Below the pieces are notes generated by a model. The model made no database searches, was not told the origin of the DNA, and saw only the letters and a list, made by a program, of their open reading frames with translations. Of a stretch of 8,863 bases of DNA, positions 1 through 6,067 are shown piece by piece. Numbering within the stretch: position 1 is the stretch's first letter; each line of letters begins with the position of its first letter. Origin of the DNA: an uncultured Gammaproteobacteria bacterium (GTDB lineage: Bacteria; Pseudomonadota; Gammaproteobacteria; Steroidobacterales; Woeseiaceae); NCBI GenBank assembly GCA_938003715.1, contig CALKYK010000552.1, positions 1 through 8,863 on the forward strand. The letters are read 5' to 3'. Made by a program: the position numbers and the translations under genes.

Positions 1-116
1 GGGAGGCATCGGAGGTCTGGGTCCAGCCGGGCTCGCACCGGCCCCGGTTCGGGCGCGCAGCCGACACCGGCCAGCGCAACGAGCGCCGCGAAAATGCCGG
101 CCTTTCGCACCGTCAT
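1..116 (-). CDS. Lipoprotein, N-terminal fragment; possible partner of the beta-helix protein (diheme cytochrome family suspected)
   Basis: Only the first 38 codons are in the window; the gene runs off the left edge. The ATG at 116 overlaps the TGA of the beta-helix gene as ATGA, and no Shine-Dalgarno sequence is visible, so translation is probably coupled. The product starts MTVRKAGIFAALVALAGVGC, a short basic N-terminus and hydrophobic stretch ending at Cys20, followed by APEPGP. This is a lipoprotein-type signal, although the -3 residue is Gly rather than the usual Leu, so the lipobox is imperfect. No domain can be read from the part present. From family knowledge, beta-helix proteins like the upstream gene regularly occur as two-gene pairs with a second exported family (TIGR03805 with TIGR03806; the latter is now described as SO2930-type diheme c cytochromes). 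The assignment as that partner rests on position alone. The reading frame is open to the edge. Confidence 0.6.
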   Translation of the reverse strand, partial: MTVRKAGIFAALVALAGVGCAPEPGPVRARLDPDLRCL

Positions 117-1348
117 CGGGACGGCAGGTCGAGCGCCACCGGCGGCAGTTTTTCGTGCGCGCATTGATGGGCCACGGATCCAACCTCGATCGTCTCGCTG
201 CCGTTGCCCATGTCGGCGTTGAGCACTTCCGCGTCGCCGTTGTCGACGCAGATCGCGTATTCCGGTTTCAGTTTGCCTTCCGCATCGACCTTGTCCGCGT
301 TGACGTAGCCGTCCCACAGCACGTCCGGCAGGCTGCCGCCGATGCCGAAGACTGCGAGCCGCAAAGCCTGCAGGTCCAGCCCGTCCGGCGCATCGCCGCC
401 GCCGGAGAAGCGGTTGCCGTAGATATAGATCGATTCCGGGTACGGGTCGTAGCCCTCGAGCACGTCGAGGCTGCCCTGGTAACCCGTCGAGTAGTAGCTC
501 GAAATAATGACGTTGGCGGTCCGGTTGTCGGCGATGTCGTTGTCGAAAATCTCGACGCGATCGTTCGCGTTGACCAGGATCCCCGACCCCGCCGGCACGC
601 TCGCTACCGGTGTACCCGCCGCGCCGAAATTATCCGTGTTGTTCGCGACGATGCGGTTGCCGTACACCCGCGTGCTGTGCCCTTCCTGCGGCAGGTCGGG
701 CATGTTGAACACGAGGATGCCGCCGGTATTGGCCGTGACTTCGTTGCCGTACACGTCCGCGCCGATCGTGTTCTCGATCTCGATGCCGGCGACGTTCTGC
801 GAGACGCGATTGTTGCGTACCACTGCGTTCTGCGACTGCCCGACGTAGATGCCGGCATCGGACGCGCCGATCGCGACGCAGTCCTCGACCAGCACGTTTC
901 TCGTCTGCACCGGGTAGATACCGTAGGCACCGTTGTCCTCGTGGGGACCGTTCGTCCACTCGGTACGCACGCGCCGGATCACGATGTTCTCCCCCTCGTT
1001 GATCTTCAGCGCATCGCCCGCGGCGTCCTCGATCCCGAGATCCTCGATCGTGAAGTCGCTGGCCGTTACCAGCAACCCTTCGGCGCCCTGCACCTGCTCG
1101 GCGAAGGACAGGATCGACCGGTCCATGCCCTCGCCGCGTATCGTCACACCCGACACCGTGAGCGACAGGCCGCGCGTCATGCGGTGCACGCCCGCCGGGA
1201 TCGTGATCACGTCGCCGGGCACCGCCGTAATCAGGCGCGTCTGCAGCTCCGACTGGAAGGCAAGCTCGGGCTCACCGGGCGGCGGCGACTCGGTGCAGGC
1301 ACCGAGCACTGCGATCGCCAGCAGCAACCTGCGCGTTCGCAGCGACAC
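113..1348 (-). CDS. Right-handed parallel beta-helix repeat lipoprotein (TIGR03805-like)
   Basis: An exported protein of 411 residues. The chosen start is the GTG at 1348, one base after the deacetylase stop. It gives a textbook lipoprotein signal: MSLRTRRLLLAIAV, then lipobox LGAC with the lipidated Cys18 and a Ser/Pro linker. Thr at +2 favours the outer membrane. A longer frame from an ATG at 1414 would bury this signal behind 22 residues and overlap the upstream gene, so it is rejected. From about residue 40 the sequence shows repeating beta-helix turns of the NxV/IxxNxV type with Asn ladders (for example VVRNN, VYGNE, VYGNR, EIFDN, IYGNR, roughly residues 120-315). Conserved-looking blocks include GDALKIN, NGAYGIYP, SDAGIYVGQS and NTGGILVFN. 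These match my memory of TIGR03805, a family of unknown function that pairs with a second exported protein. The fold suggests polysaccharide binding or cleavage, but no catalytic residues can be assigned. Cys367 and Cys396 may form a disulfide. Confidence 0.88.
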   Translation of the reverse strand: MSLRTRRLLLAIAVLGACTESPPPGEPELAFQSELQTRLITAVPGDVITIPAGVHRMTRGLSLTVSGVTIRGEGMDRSILSFAEQVQGAEGLLVTASDFTIEDLGIEDAAGDALKINEGENIVIRRVRTEWTNGPHEDNGAYGIYPVQTRNVLVEDCVAIGASDAGIYVGQSQNAVVRNNRVSQNVAGIEIENTIGADVYGNEVTANTGGILVFNMPDLPQEGHSTRVYGNRIVANNTDNFGAAGTPVASVPAGSGILVNANDRVEIFDNDIADNRTANVIISSYYSTGYQGSLDVLEGYDPYPESIYIYGNRFSGGGDAPDGLDLQALRLAVFGIGGSLPDVLWDGYVNADKVDAEGKLKPEYAICVDNGDAEVLNADMGNGSETIEVGSVAHQCAHEKLPPVALDLPSR

Positions 1349-1349
1349 G

Positions 1350-2300
1350 TCAGTCCATCCCAGCCTGCTTGCGCACCCAGCGCACCGCCGCTTCGTGCGT
1401 GCCGTACCAGACATCCGGCTTCGTGTTGATGTGTTCGATCAGCTCGCGCAGCACGACGATGCGGGAGCGGTGGCCGATGTAGTGCGGGTGCATCGTCAGC
1501 ACGAACGTCGTGCCCTCTTCGTAAGCGACGTCGAACTCGTCGATGTACACCTGCAGCACGTCGCGCGGGTTCGAGTACCGCTCACCGAGCGGGTTCATCA
1601 GCGGCGCGTCGTCCAGTATCCAGTCGACCGGCAGCTCGACGAACCCGGTGGGCTCGCCGTTCGCGACGATCTCGTACGGCCGGTCGTCCGCCATCAGCGA
1701 AGAATCGTAGAGAAAGCCCATGTCCATCAGCAGCTCCAGCGTGCTGTCGGAGAAATTCCACGACGGCGCGCGGTAGCCGACCGGGCGCTCGCCCGTCAGC
1801 TCGGTCATGCGCTCGATCGCCTTGCGCAGCAGCCGCTCCTCCTCGTCGCGCGGCAGCGTCGCATTGCGTTCGTGTATCCAGCCGTGAATACCGATCTCGT
1901 GCCGGCCCGACGCCTGGATGCGCGTGATCATGTCGGGCGCGAGCGAAAAACTCACCGCGGGACCAAAAAAGCTCGCGGCGATGTCGTGCTCGTCCAGCAG
2001 GTCGAGAACGCGGCCCAGCGCGACCCGCGCGCCGTACTCGCCCTGCGACAGGCCGCCGACGTTCGTGTCGCCGTTCCGCAGCCAGATCGTCTCGTTGTCG
2101 ACGTCGAACGACAGCAGCACCGCGACACGCGCGCCGCCCGGCCAGCTATCGGGATTCAGGTCGCGCCCGGCGCGCACCTTGTTCACCGCCGCCTCGATTT
2201 CGGCATCGGTCCAGTGCCAGGGCGGCGACGCTTCTTCCTGTGCGAAAAGCGGCGTTGCCGCGAGGATCATTGCCAGGAAACAGAGAGTGAATCGACGCAT
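1350..2300 (-). CDS. Exported polysaccharide deacetylase family protein (NodB domain, PgdA/PuuE-like subgroup)
   Basis: A 316-residue NodB-fold hydrolase (PF01522) with a Sec signal peptide: basic MRR, hydrophobic core, cleavage predicted after A20 (PLFA/QEE). Motif 1 is SFDVDNE (64-70), motif 2 is HGWIH (139-143) with the HxxxH metal pair, motif 3 is YRAPSWNFS (176-184), and a late motif is TMHPHYIG (269-276). D66 or D68 would supply the catalytic/metal Asp. The form of these motifs recalls Helicobacter peptidoglycan deacetylase HpPgdA and the PuuE-type allantoinases/imidases more than chitin deacetylases, so the true reaction could be amide or imide hydrolysis rather than de-N-acetylation of a glycan. 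It is the fourth gene of the operon, with its ATG 1 base after the stop of the hydratase alpha subunit and a strong Shine-Dalgarno inside that gene's last codons. Family assignment is secure; substrate is unknown. The signal peptide places it in the periplasm, unlike the cytoplasmic hydratase encoded just upstream. Confidence 0.92.
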   Translation of the reverse strand: MRRFTLCFLAMILAATPLFAQEEASPPWHWTDAEIEAAVNKVRAGRDLNPDSWPGGARVAVLLSFDVDNETIWLRNGDTNVGGLSQGEYGARVALGRVLDLLDEHDIAASFFGPAVSFSLAPDMITRIQASGRHEIGIHGWIHERNATLPRDEEERLLRKAIERMTELTGERPVGYRAPSWNFSDSTLELLMDMGFLYDSSLMADDRPYEIVANGEPTGFVELPVDWILDDAPLMNPLGERYSNPRDVLQVYIDEFDVAYEEGTTFVLTMHPHYIGHRSRIVVLRELIEHINTKPDVWYGTHEAAVRWVRKQAGMD

Positions 2301-2301
2301 G

Positions 2302-2943
2302 TCATTGCTCCTCCGGCAGCGGCAGTTCCCGCTGCGTGCCGATCAGCGCATCGCGCGTGACGAGCGACGCCAGGCGCTCCTCGCTCCAGCCGTCCGTGCC
2401 GGCCGGCCGCTGCGGCAGTACCATGTAGCGCAGCTCGGCGGTCGAGTCGTGTACCCGCACTTCGACGTCGTCGTCGAGCTCCACGCCGAACTCGGCAAGC
2501 ACCTTGCGCGGCTCGCGGACGACCCGCGCGCGGTAGCTCTTCGACTTGTACCACGCCGGCGACATGCCGAGCAGCGCGCGCGGATAGCACGAACACAGCG
2601 TGCAGACGATGACGTTGTGTACGCGCTCGGTGTTTTCCAGCACCGTGAACTCGTACGGCGCGAGGTCGAAACCGAGTTCGTGTATCGCCTCGGCTGCGTT
2701 GTCGAGCAGGCGCTGCCGGTAACCTTCGTCCGCCCAGGCGCGCGCCGCGATTCTTGCGCCGTTCGCCGGCGACGCGCCCTGCATCGCGGCGATCACCGCC
2801 TGCTCTTCCTGCGCCGTATAGTGCCCGGCCTCGATCAGCAGTTCGCGCAGCGCGAGGCCCACGCGTGCGGCATCCGTCGTCGGTTCCGGGTGGTCGGGCT
2901 GGAACGTTCGCGCATGGTCGTGATGATGGTCGTGTTCGCTCAT
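2302..2943 (-). CDS. Nitrile hydratase alpha / thiocyanate hydrolase gamma-like metal-site subunit, cobalt type
   Basis: A 213-residue catalytic subunit. The metal site is VCTLCSCYP, with Cys114, Cys117, Ser118 and Cys119 as ligands; Thr115 (CTLCSC rather than CSLCSC) is the pattern of non-corrin Co(III) enzymes. In this family the second and third Cys become sulfinic and sulfenic acids. Other family blocks are WYKS (131-134), VREPRKVLAEFG (142-153), RYMVLPQRPAGTDGW (172-186) and VTRDALIG (195-202). Residue 122, right after CSCYP, is Arg, whereas nitrile hydratases usually have Trp (CYPW); thiocyanate hydrolase gamma has Arg at this place as far as I recall. The N-terminus is His/Asp rich (HDHHHDH, 4-10), perhaps for metal capture. 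The start at 2943 overlaps the previous stop as ATGA and has GGAG 8 bases upstream (2952-2955). No signal peptide, so cytoplasmic. It acts on a nitrile or thiocyanate; which one is open. Confidence 0.93.
   Translation of the reverse strand: MSEHDHHHDHARTFQPDHPEPTTDAARVGLALRELLIEAGHYTAQEEQAVIAAMQGASPANGARIAARAWADEGYRQRLLDNAAEAIHELGFDLAPYEFTVLENTERVHNVIVCTLCSCYPRALLGMSPAWYKSKSYRARVVREPRKVLAEFGVELDDDVEVRVHDSTAELRYMVLPQRPAGTDGWSEERLASLVTRDALIGTQRELPLPEEQ
2308..2314 (-). promoter_or_regulatory. Shine-Dalgarno GGAGGAG for the deacetylase, inside the end of the hydratase alpha gene
   Basis: Read on the minus strand, GGAGGAG ends 7 bases before the ATG at 2300. It is also the Glu-Glu codons near the end of the alpha subunit (PEEQ stop). 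This is the strongest ribosome binding site in the operon and fixes the deacetylase start. Confidence 0.8.
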
Positions 2944-3227
2944 TCTGCAGGCTCCAGCCAGTGTTCGAAGATCTCGATGTCGAGCTTGTCGTCCGCCGAG
3001 CCGGCGTAGTCGGACCACAGGTCCCGCTGCGCGATACGTACGCGATAGAGTCGCCGCGCCGGCTTGCCGTCACCACGGATGAACTTCTCCGGTTCGCCGT
3101 GCGTCTCGCACACGCGCACCACGATGCCAGTCTTGCCCTTCGCATACCACGGCACGCGGTGGTGCACCGGCGGCGTGCGGTCGGCGATGCGCACGCGCTG
3201 GCCCACGCCGAACTGCGCTTCGCTCAC
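2940..3227 (-). CDS. Split nitrile hydratase beta subunit, C-terminal (SH3-like) half; thiocyanate hydrolase alpha-like
   Basis: A free-standing 95-residue protein corresponding to the C-terminal SH3-like domain of nitrile hydratase beta (PF02211). The family pattern is visible: FGVGQRVRI at 6-14, then PPVHHRVPWYAKGKTG at 19-34, LYRVRI around 60-65, DLWSDYAG, and the closing IEIFEHWLEPAE. Arg24 in HxRxPxY matches the conserved Arg that hydrogen-bonds the oxidised cysteines of the alpha subunit; the following PRY is PWY here, and the later Arg is Lys30. It starts with GTG at 3227, overlapping the stop of the N-half gene by four bases (GTGA), and ends overlapping the alpha gene by four bases. 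Standard nitrile hydratase beta is a single chain of about 210-230 residues, so this enzyme has three subunits, as in thiocyanate hydrolase (ScnBAC) or toyocamycin nitrile hydratase (ToyJKL). Confidence 0.9.
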   Translation of the reverse strand: MSEAQFGVGQRVRIADRTPPVHHRVPWYAKGKTGIVVRVCETHGEPEKFIRGDGKPARRLYRVRIAQRDLWSDYAGSADDKLDIEIFEHWLEPAE

Positions 3228-3550
3228 GACAGCGCCTGGCCTTTCTGCCGCGCGCGGATCGTCGCGACCTTGCCGTCCAGCTGCTCGCGGTTCACGACGC
3301 CGCGATCGACCAGCGCGTACGCGAGCGCCTTCGCCCAGCGCTCGTAGTAACTGCAGCGTTCGTAGTCGTCCGCGTCGAGCTTTTCGATGCCGTCACGCAG
3401 CTCGGCGAAATCGCTGATCAGACCTTTCTTCAGCGCCAGCCTGACCATCGCATCGATCTGCCATTCCCAGTAGGCGGTGTCGTGCTCGGACGTATCGACC
3501 GGCCCGGCGTCCAGTCCGCCGACGTCGTGGGGTCCCCAAGGCTCGCTCAT
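3224..3550 (-). CDS. Split nitrile hydratase beta subunit, N-terminal half; thiocyanate hydrolase beta-like / accessory protein
   Basis: First gene of the operon, 108 residues. It matches the helical N-terminal domain of nitrile hydratase beta: HDVGGLDAGPVD (8-19, cf. HDxGG at the start of beta subunits), a helix with YWEWQIDAM, LRDGIEKLDADDY (51-63), SYYERWAKAL (67-76) and VDRGVVNREQL (81-91). Arg52 and Tyr68 fall where beta subunits carry the Arg that contacts the modified cysteines and a conserved active-site Tyr. Database annotation of such proteins is often nitrile hydratase accessory protein, because this fold is shared with the activators that load metal and oxidise the cysteines; it could play both roles, since no separate activator gene is present. 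The ATG at 3550 lacks a clear Shine-Dalgarno (only AAGAA upstream), and a candidate promoter lies about 30 bases upstream. The stop overlaps the GTG of the C-half. Confidence 0.87.
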   Translation of the reverse strand: MSEPWGPHDVGGLDAGPVDTSEHDTAYWEWQIDAMVRLALKKGLISDFAELRDGIEKLDADDYERCSYYERWAKALAYALVDRGVVNREQLDGKVATIRARQKGQALS

Positions 3551-3579
3551 CGTGTTCTTGTATTTAAAGGAGGCAGGGC

Positions 3580-3608
3580 AGTGTAGAACCCGTTTGCGCG
3601 GCGATCAA
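3580..3608 (-). promoter_or_regulatory. Candidate sigma-70 promoter of the hydratase/deacetylase/beta-helix operon
   Basis: On the minus strand, TTGATC (3608-3603) is followed after 17 bases by TACACT (3585-3580). Each hexamer matches the consensus at 4 of 6 positions with ideal spacing. Transcription would start near 3573, leaving a leader of about 23 bases before the ATG at 3550. Found by eye only. Confidence 0.5.
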
Positions 3609-3628
3609 CGCAGCACATTGTAGCTTCC

Positions 3629-3657
3629 TTGACAGTGCCCGGGGCCGCCAGTACAAC
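3629..3657 (+). promoter_or_regulatory. Candidate sigma-70 promoter of the FAH-family gene
   Basis: A perfect -35 TTGACA (3629-3634) is followed after 17 bases by TACAAC (3652-3657, 4 of 6). The start would lie near 3664, about 35 bases before the ATG at 3699. AACCGGT at 3655-3661 overlaps the -10, where a bound repressor could act; the same heptamer is repeated in the 6068-6158 divergent region. The two -35 boxes of the divergent promoters are only 20 bases apart, so one regulator could control both sides. Confidence 0.6.
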
Positions 3658-3698
3658 CGGTGCGGTAGCTGAAACAACAACGAAACCGGGGGATTCCA

Positions 3699-4829
3699 AT
3701 GCGCAAGCTGCTCGTGCTGCTCGTTATCATCGCCGCGCCGGCCATCGCCGACGACATGCAGATCGCCGAACCGTTCAAGGTCGGCACGTTCGAGATTGGC
3801 GGCGACGCGCAGGTCGGCCTCGTGCTGCGCGACAGCCTGATCGTCGAACTCGACGCCGCGAATGCCGCGCTCGAAAAACACGACGCCTATCCCGCGCTGC
3901 CGATGCCGGGCGACATGATCGAACTGATCGAGCGCTACGACTACGGCGTGAGGAAACGCCTGTACGAAATCGTCAATCACCTGAACGCGCACGACATGCT
4001 CGGCCGCAACCGCGCCGCGTTCGTGCACGACGTCGACGACGTGCGCACGCTGCCGCCGATCATGTATCCCGGCAAGATCCTCAATGCGGCGGTCAATTTC
4101 TACAGCCACGTCGACGAATCCGGCACCGAGGAAGCGCGCCGCGAAGCGCGGAGGCAGCGGCGCGAGAACCGCGGCGTGCCGTACCTGTTCCTGAAGCCCA
4201 GCCGCGGTGCCGTCGTCGGCAACGGGACCCCGGTCGTCATTCCCTGGGGCCGCGACCGCACCGACTGGGAAGTCGAACTCGGCGCCGTGATCGGGCGCAC
4301 CGGCAAGTACATTTCCGCGAACGACGCCGAACAGCACGTCTTCGGGTACATGGTCACACTCGATATTTCCGACCGTGGCGGCCGCCCGCCCGGCGGCGCG
4401 TCTTTCACCAGCGACTGGTTCGTCGGCAAGGGGCATGACACGTTCGCGCCGCAGGGCCCGTGGATCGTGCCGAAGGAGTTCTACGGCAACCCGATGGAGA
4501 TCCTGCGCCAGACGCTGAGCATCGGCGACGAGCAGATGCAGGAAGCCACTGCCGGCGACATGATACATTCGCTGTGGGAACTGATCGAGTACGGCTCGTC
4601 GATCATCACGCTGTACCCCGGCGACGTCATCAACAACGGCACCTCGGGCGGCGTCGGCATGGGCACGGCGGTGCGCGGTGCGCAGCGGTTCCTGAAGCCC
4701 GGCGAGCAGATCACCGCAACGATCGACGGCATCGGCACGCTGCGCATGCCGGTCGTCGGCGAGGAAAAACCGGCGGGCCTGACCGGCGCGGAACTGCCGC
4801 CCGTCAGAACTTACCGGGATCCGCTTTAG
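3699..4829 (+). CDS. Fumarylacetoacetate hydrolase (FAH) family protein with Sec signal peptide
   Basis: A protein of 376 residues. It starts MRKLLVLLVIIAAPAIA, a Sec signal with predicted cleavage after A17 (AIA/DD), so the enzyme is predicted to be periplasmic. FAH-fold features follow an N-terminal domain of about 100 residues: KILNAAVNFYSH (126-137), FLKPSRGAVVGNGTPV (164-179), metal-ligand EVE (Glu191, Glu193) in DWEVELGAVIGR, the third acidic ligand Asp222 in LDISDR, GKGHDTFAPQGPW (243-255), and YPGDVINNGTSGGVG (306-320) near the end. The family cleaves C-C bonds in beta-diketo acids or catalyses related hydrolysis, decarboxylation or isomerisation with Mg or Mn. Most members are cytoplasmic, which makes the signal peptide notable. 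GGGGGA (3688-3693) is a good Shine-Dalgarno 5 bases before the ATG. The gene is divergent from the hydratase operon and its stop overlaps that of the convergent MFS gene. Substrate unknown. Confidence 0.92.
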   Translation: MRKLLVLLVIIAAPAIADDMQIAEPFKVGTFEIGGDAQVGLVLRDSLIVELDAANAALEKHDAYPALPMPGDMIELIERYDYGVRKRLYEIVNHLNAHDMLGRNRAAFVHDVDDVRTLPPIMYPGKILNAAVNFYSHVDESGTEEARREARRQRRENRGVPYLFLKPSRGAVVGNGTPVVIPWGRDRTDWEVELGAVIGRTGKYISANDAEQHVFGYMVTLDISDRGGRPPGGASFTSDWFVGKGHDTFAPQGPWIVPKEFYGNPMEILRQTLSIGDEQMQEATAGDMIHSLWELIEYGSSIITLYPGDVINNGTSGGVGMGTAVRGAQRFLKPGEQITATIDGIGTLRMPVVGEEKPAGLTGAELPPVRTYRDPL

Positions 4830-6067
4830 GACTGTATGCCGTCGGTCGACGGCGGGCGCGCGTAGCGCGCACGAATCGTCAGTGCAGCAACGAGCCCGGC
4901 GGTGCAGATGCCGGCCACGGCAAGGTAGAAATACCGGTACCCCTCGACGCCCGGGTACGCGTCCAGCAGCACGCCGCCCAGAAGCGGCATGAACACGTCC
5001 GGCGTGAAGCCGACCGCCGACACGATTCCGCCGGCCGTGCCGGTCACCGCGAGAGGCACGCCGCCCTCTTCCAGCAGCGCGAAATAGATGCCGCGCAGCG
5101 CGAAGATCGCGATGCCCGCGATCGCCACGTTGACCAGCATGAGCATGAACATCGACGGGTCGCCGGGCAGGACCGCAAAGCCCAGGAAGCTCGCGATGAG
5201 CACGACGAACAGCACCGCGACGGACACCGATATGCCGAAATGATCGGCGACGAATCCCGCGATGACGGCGGCGAAGAACTTGAGCGTCTGGCGGCCGACG
5301 CTGATGACGCCGGCAATCGCTGCGCTGGTCATGAACACGTCCGTCGCATACGGCGTGAAGTAGAACGAACCCCAGTAGGCGCAGTACGCCGCCATCACGA
5401 CGACCGAAATCAGCCAGATCACCGGCATTTTCAGCACGGTGACGATGTCGTCCAGCCCGACCCGCTTCTGCGCACGCCCCGCGTCCCGCTTCACGTCTTC
5501 GATGACGAACCACGAAACGACGCCGAGCACGATGATCGCGATCGACAGCTGGTTGATCACGACCGACAGCGCCTGCTCGGTGCTGCCGAGCCAGGCGAAC
5601 ACCGCGAGCAGTGCCGCATGTGGTCCGACCTCGCCGACGCCGCGCAGCGCCTCGAGTATGCCGAACGCGCGTCCCTGCTCTTCGGGCGGCGCCCAGTTGC
5701 GCGTCACGCGGATCATCGCACCCCAGAACAGGAGCGTGATGCTGACACCCCAGAACGCGTGGATCGCGATGCTGACCGCATACGACGGAAACGTCGCAAA
5801 GTACAGGCCGCCGATGCCGGTCGTCAGCAGCGACACGCTGATCAGCTTGCGGGGCGATAACCGGTCGGCCAGCCAGCCGCCGGGGAAGTAGGCCAGCATC
5901 GACGTGAAGCCGAACGTGCTCATCAGCACGCTGAGTTCGGTGTTCGATAGCTGCAGCGCGTCGGCCATCGGCCGGTAGTAGACCTCGCGCAGGAACGGCA
6001 ACAGGAAGATGATGCCGCCGGAGAACGCGAGCACGAACATGATCAGCCAGCGACGTAGCAGCGTCAT
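4826..6067 (-). CDS. MFS transporter
   Basis: A 413-residue integral membrane protein with about 12 hydrophobic segments in two halves. The first segment is near residues 5-26, the central hydrophilic loop is near 190-212, and the last segment is near 378-398. The loop between segments 2 and 3 holds the MFS signature GGWLADRLSPRK (63-74), and RNWAPPEEQGRAFGILE (123-139) is the matching cytoplasmic motif after segment 4. The start ATG at 6067 is preceded by GGAGA about 11 bases upstream. The frame stays open to 6427, and an ATG at 6106 would add 13 polar residues without a Shine-Dalgarno, so the shorter form is preferred. It resembles single-component solute porters; substrate and direction cannot be told, though import of a product of the neighbouring periplasmic enzymes would fit. 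It is divergent from the PQQ dehydrogenase across 91 bases and convergent with the FAH gene. Confidence 0.92.
   Translation of the reverse strand: MTLLRRWLIMFVLAFSGGIIFLLPFLREVYYRPMADALQLSNTELSVLMSTFGFTSMLAYFPGGWLADRLSPRKLISVSLLTTGIGGLYFATFPSYAVSIAIHAFWGVSITLLFWGAMIRVTRNWAPPEEQGRAFGILEALRGVGEVGPHAALLAVFAWLGSTEQALSVVINQLSIAIIVLGVVSWFVIEDVKRDAGRAQKRVGLDDIVTVLKMPVIWLISVVVMAAYCAYWGSFYFTPYATDVFMTSAAIAGVISVGRQTLKFFAAVIAGFVADHFGISVSVAVLFVVLIASFLGFAVLPGDPSMFMLMLVNVAIAGIAIFALRGIYFALLEEGGVPLAVTGTAGGIVSAVGFTPDVFMPLLGGVLLDAYPGVEGYRYFYLAVAGICTAGLVAALTIRARYARPPSTDGIQS
4838..4869. other. Two adjacent inverted repeats near the convergent stop codons
   Basis: GCCGTC GGTC GACGGC (4838-4853) is a perfect 6-base stem, and GCGCG CGTAG CGCGC (4855-4869) follows directly. 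They lie just past the FAH stop and inside the last codons of the MFS gene. There is no T-run, so an intrinsic terminator is not supported; hairpins like this also arise by chance in DNA this GC-rich. Confidence 0.25.

Noticed and set aside
155..1429. Long plus-strand open frame opposite the beta-helix gene
   Set aside because: Arg/Asp/Val-rich antisense mirror of a high-GC gene with no domain; the minus strand has a clear family match and signal.
933..3009. Plus-strand open frames of 475 and 363 codons opposite the deacetylase and hydratase genes
   Set aside because: They overlap well-supported genes and each other, with low-complexity composition typical of antisense frames in GC-rich DNA.
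2940..3550. The split beta subunit as a frameshifted single gene
   Set aside because: Each half has its own start overlapping the previous stop, and both halves match known naturally split enzymes in the same order, so a sequencing error is less likely.
3567..3573. AAGGAGG on the plus strand resembling a perfect ribosome binding site
   Set aside because: The following GTG is immediately followed by TAG, so no open frame starts there; the genes to either side do not use it.
3564..5513. Minus-strand open frame of 649 codons across the FAH and MFS genes
   Set aside because: Antisense to the FAH gene and in a wrong frame of the MFS gene; extremely His/Arg/Gly rich, no recognisable motif.
4460..5860. 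Plus-strand open frame of 466 codons
   Set aside because: Wrong frame of FAH followed by antisense of MFS; Arg/Asp/His-rich shadow.
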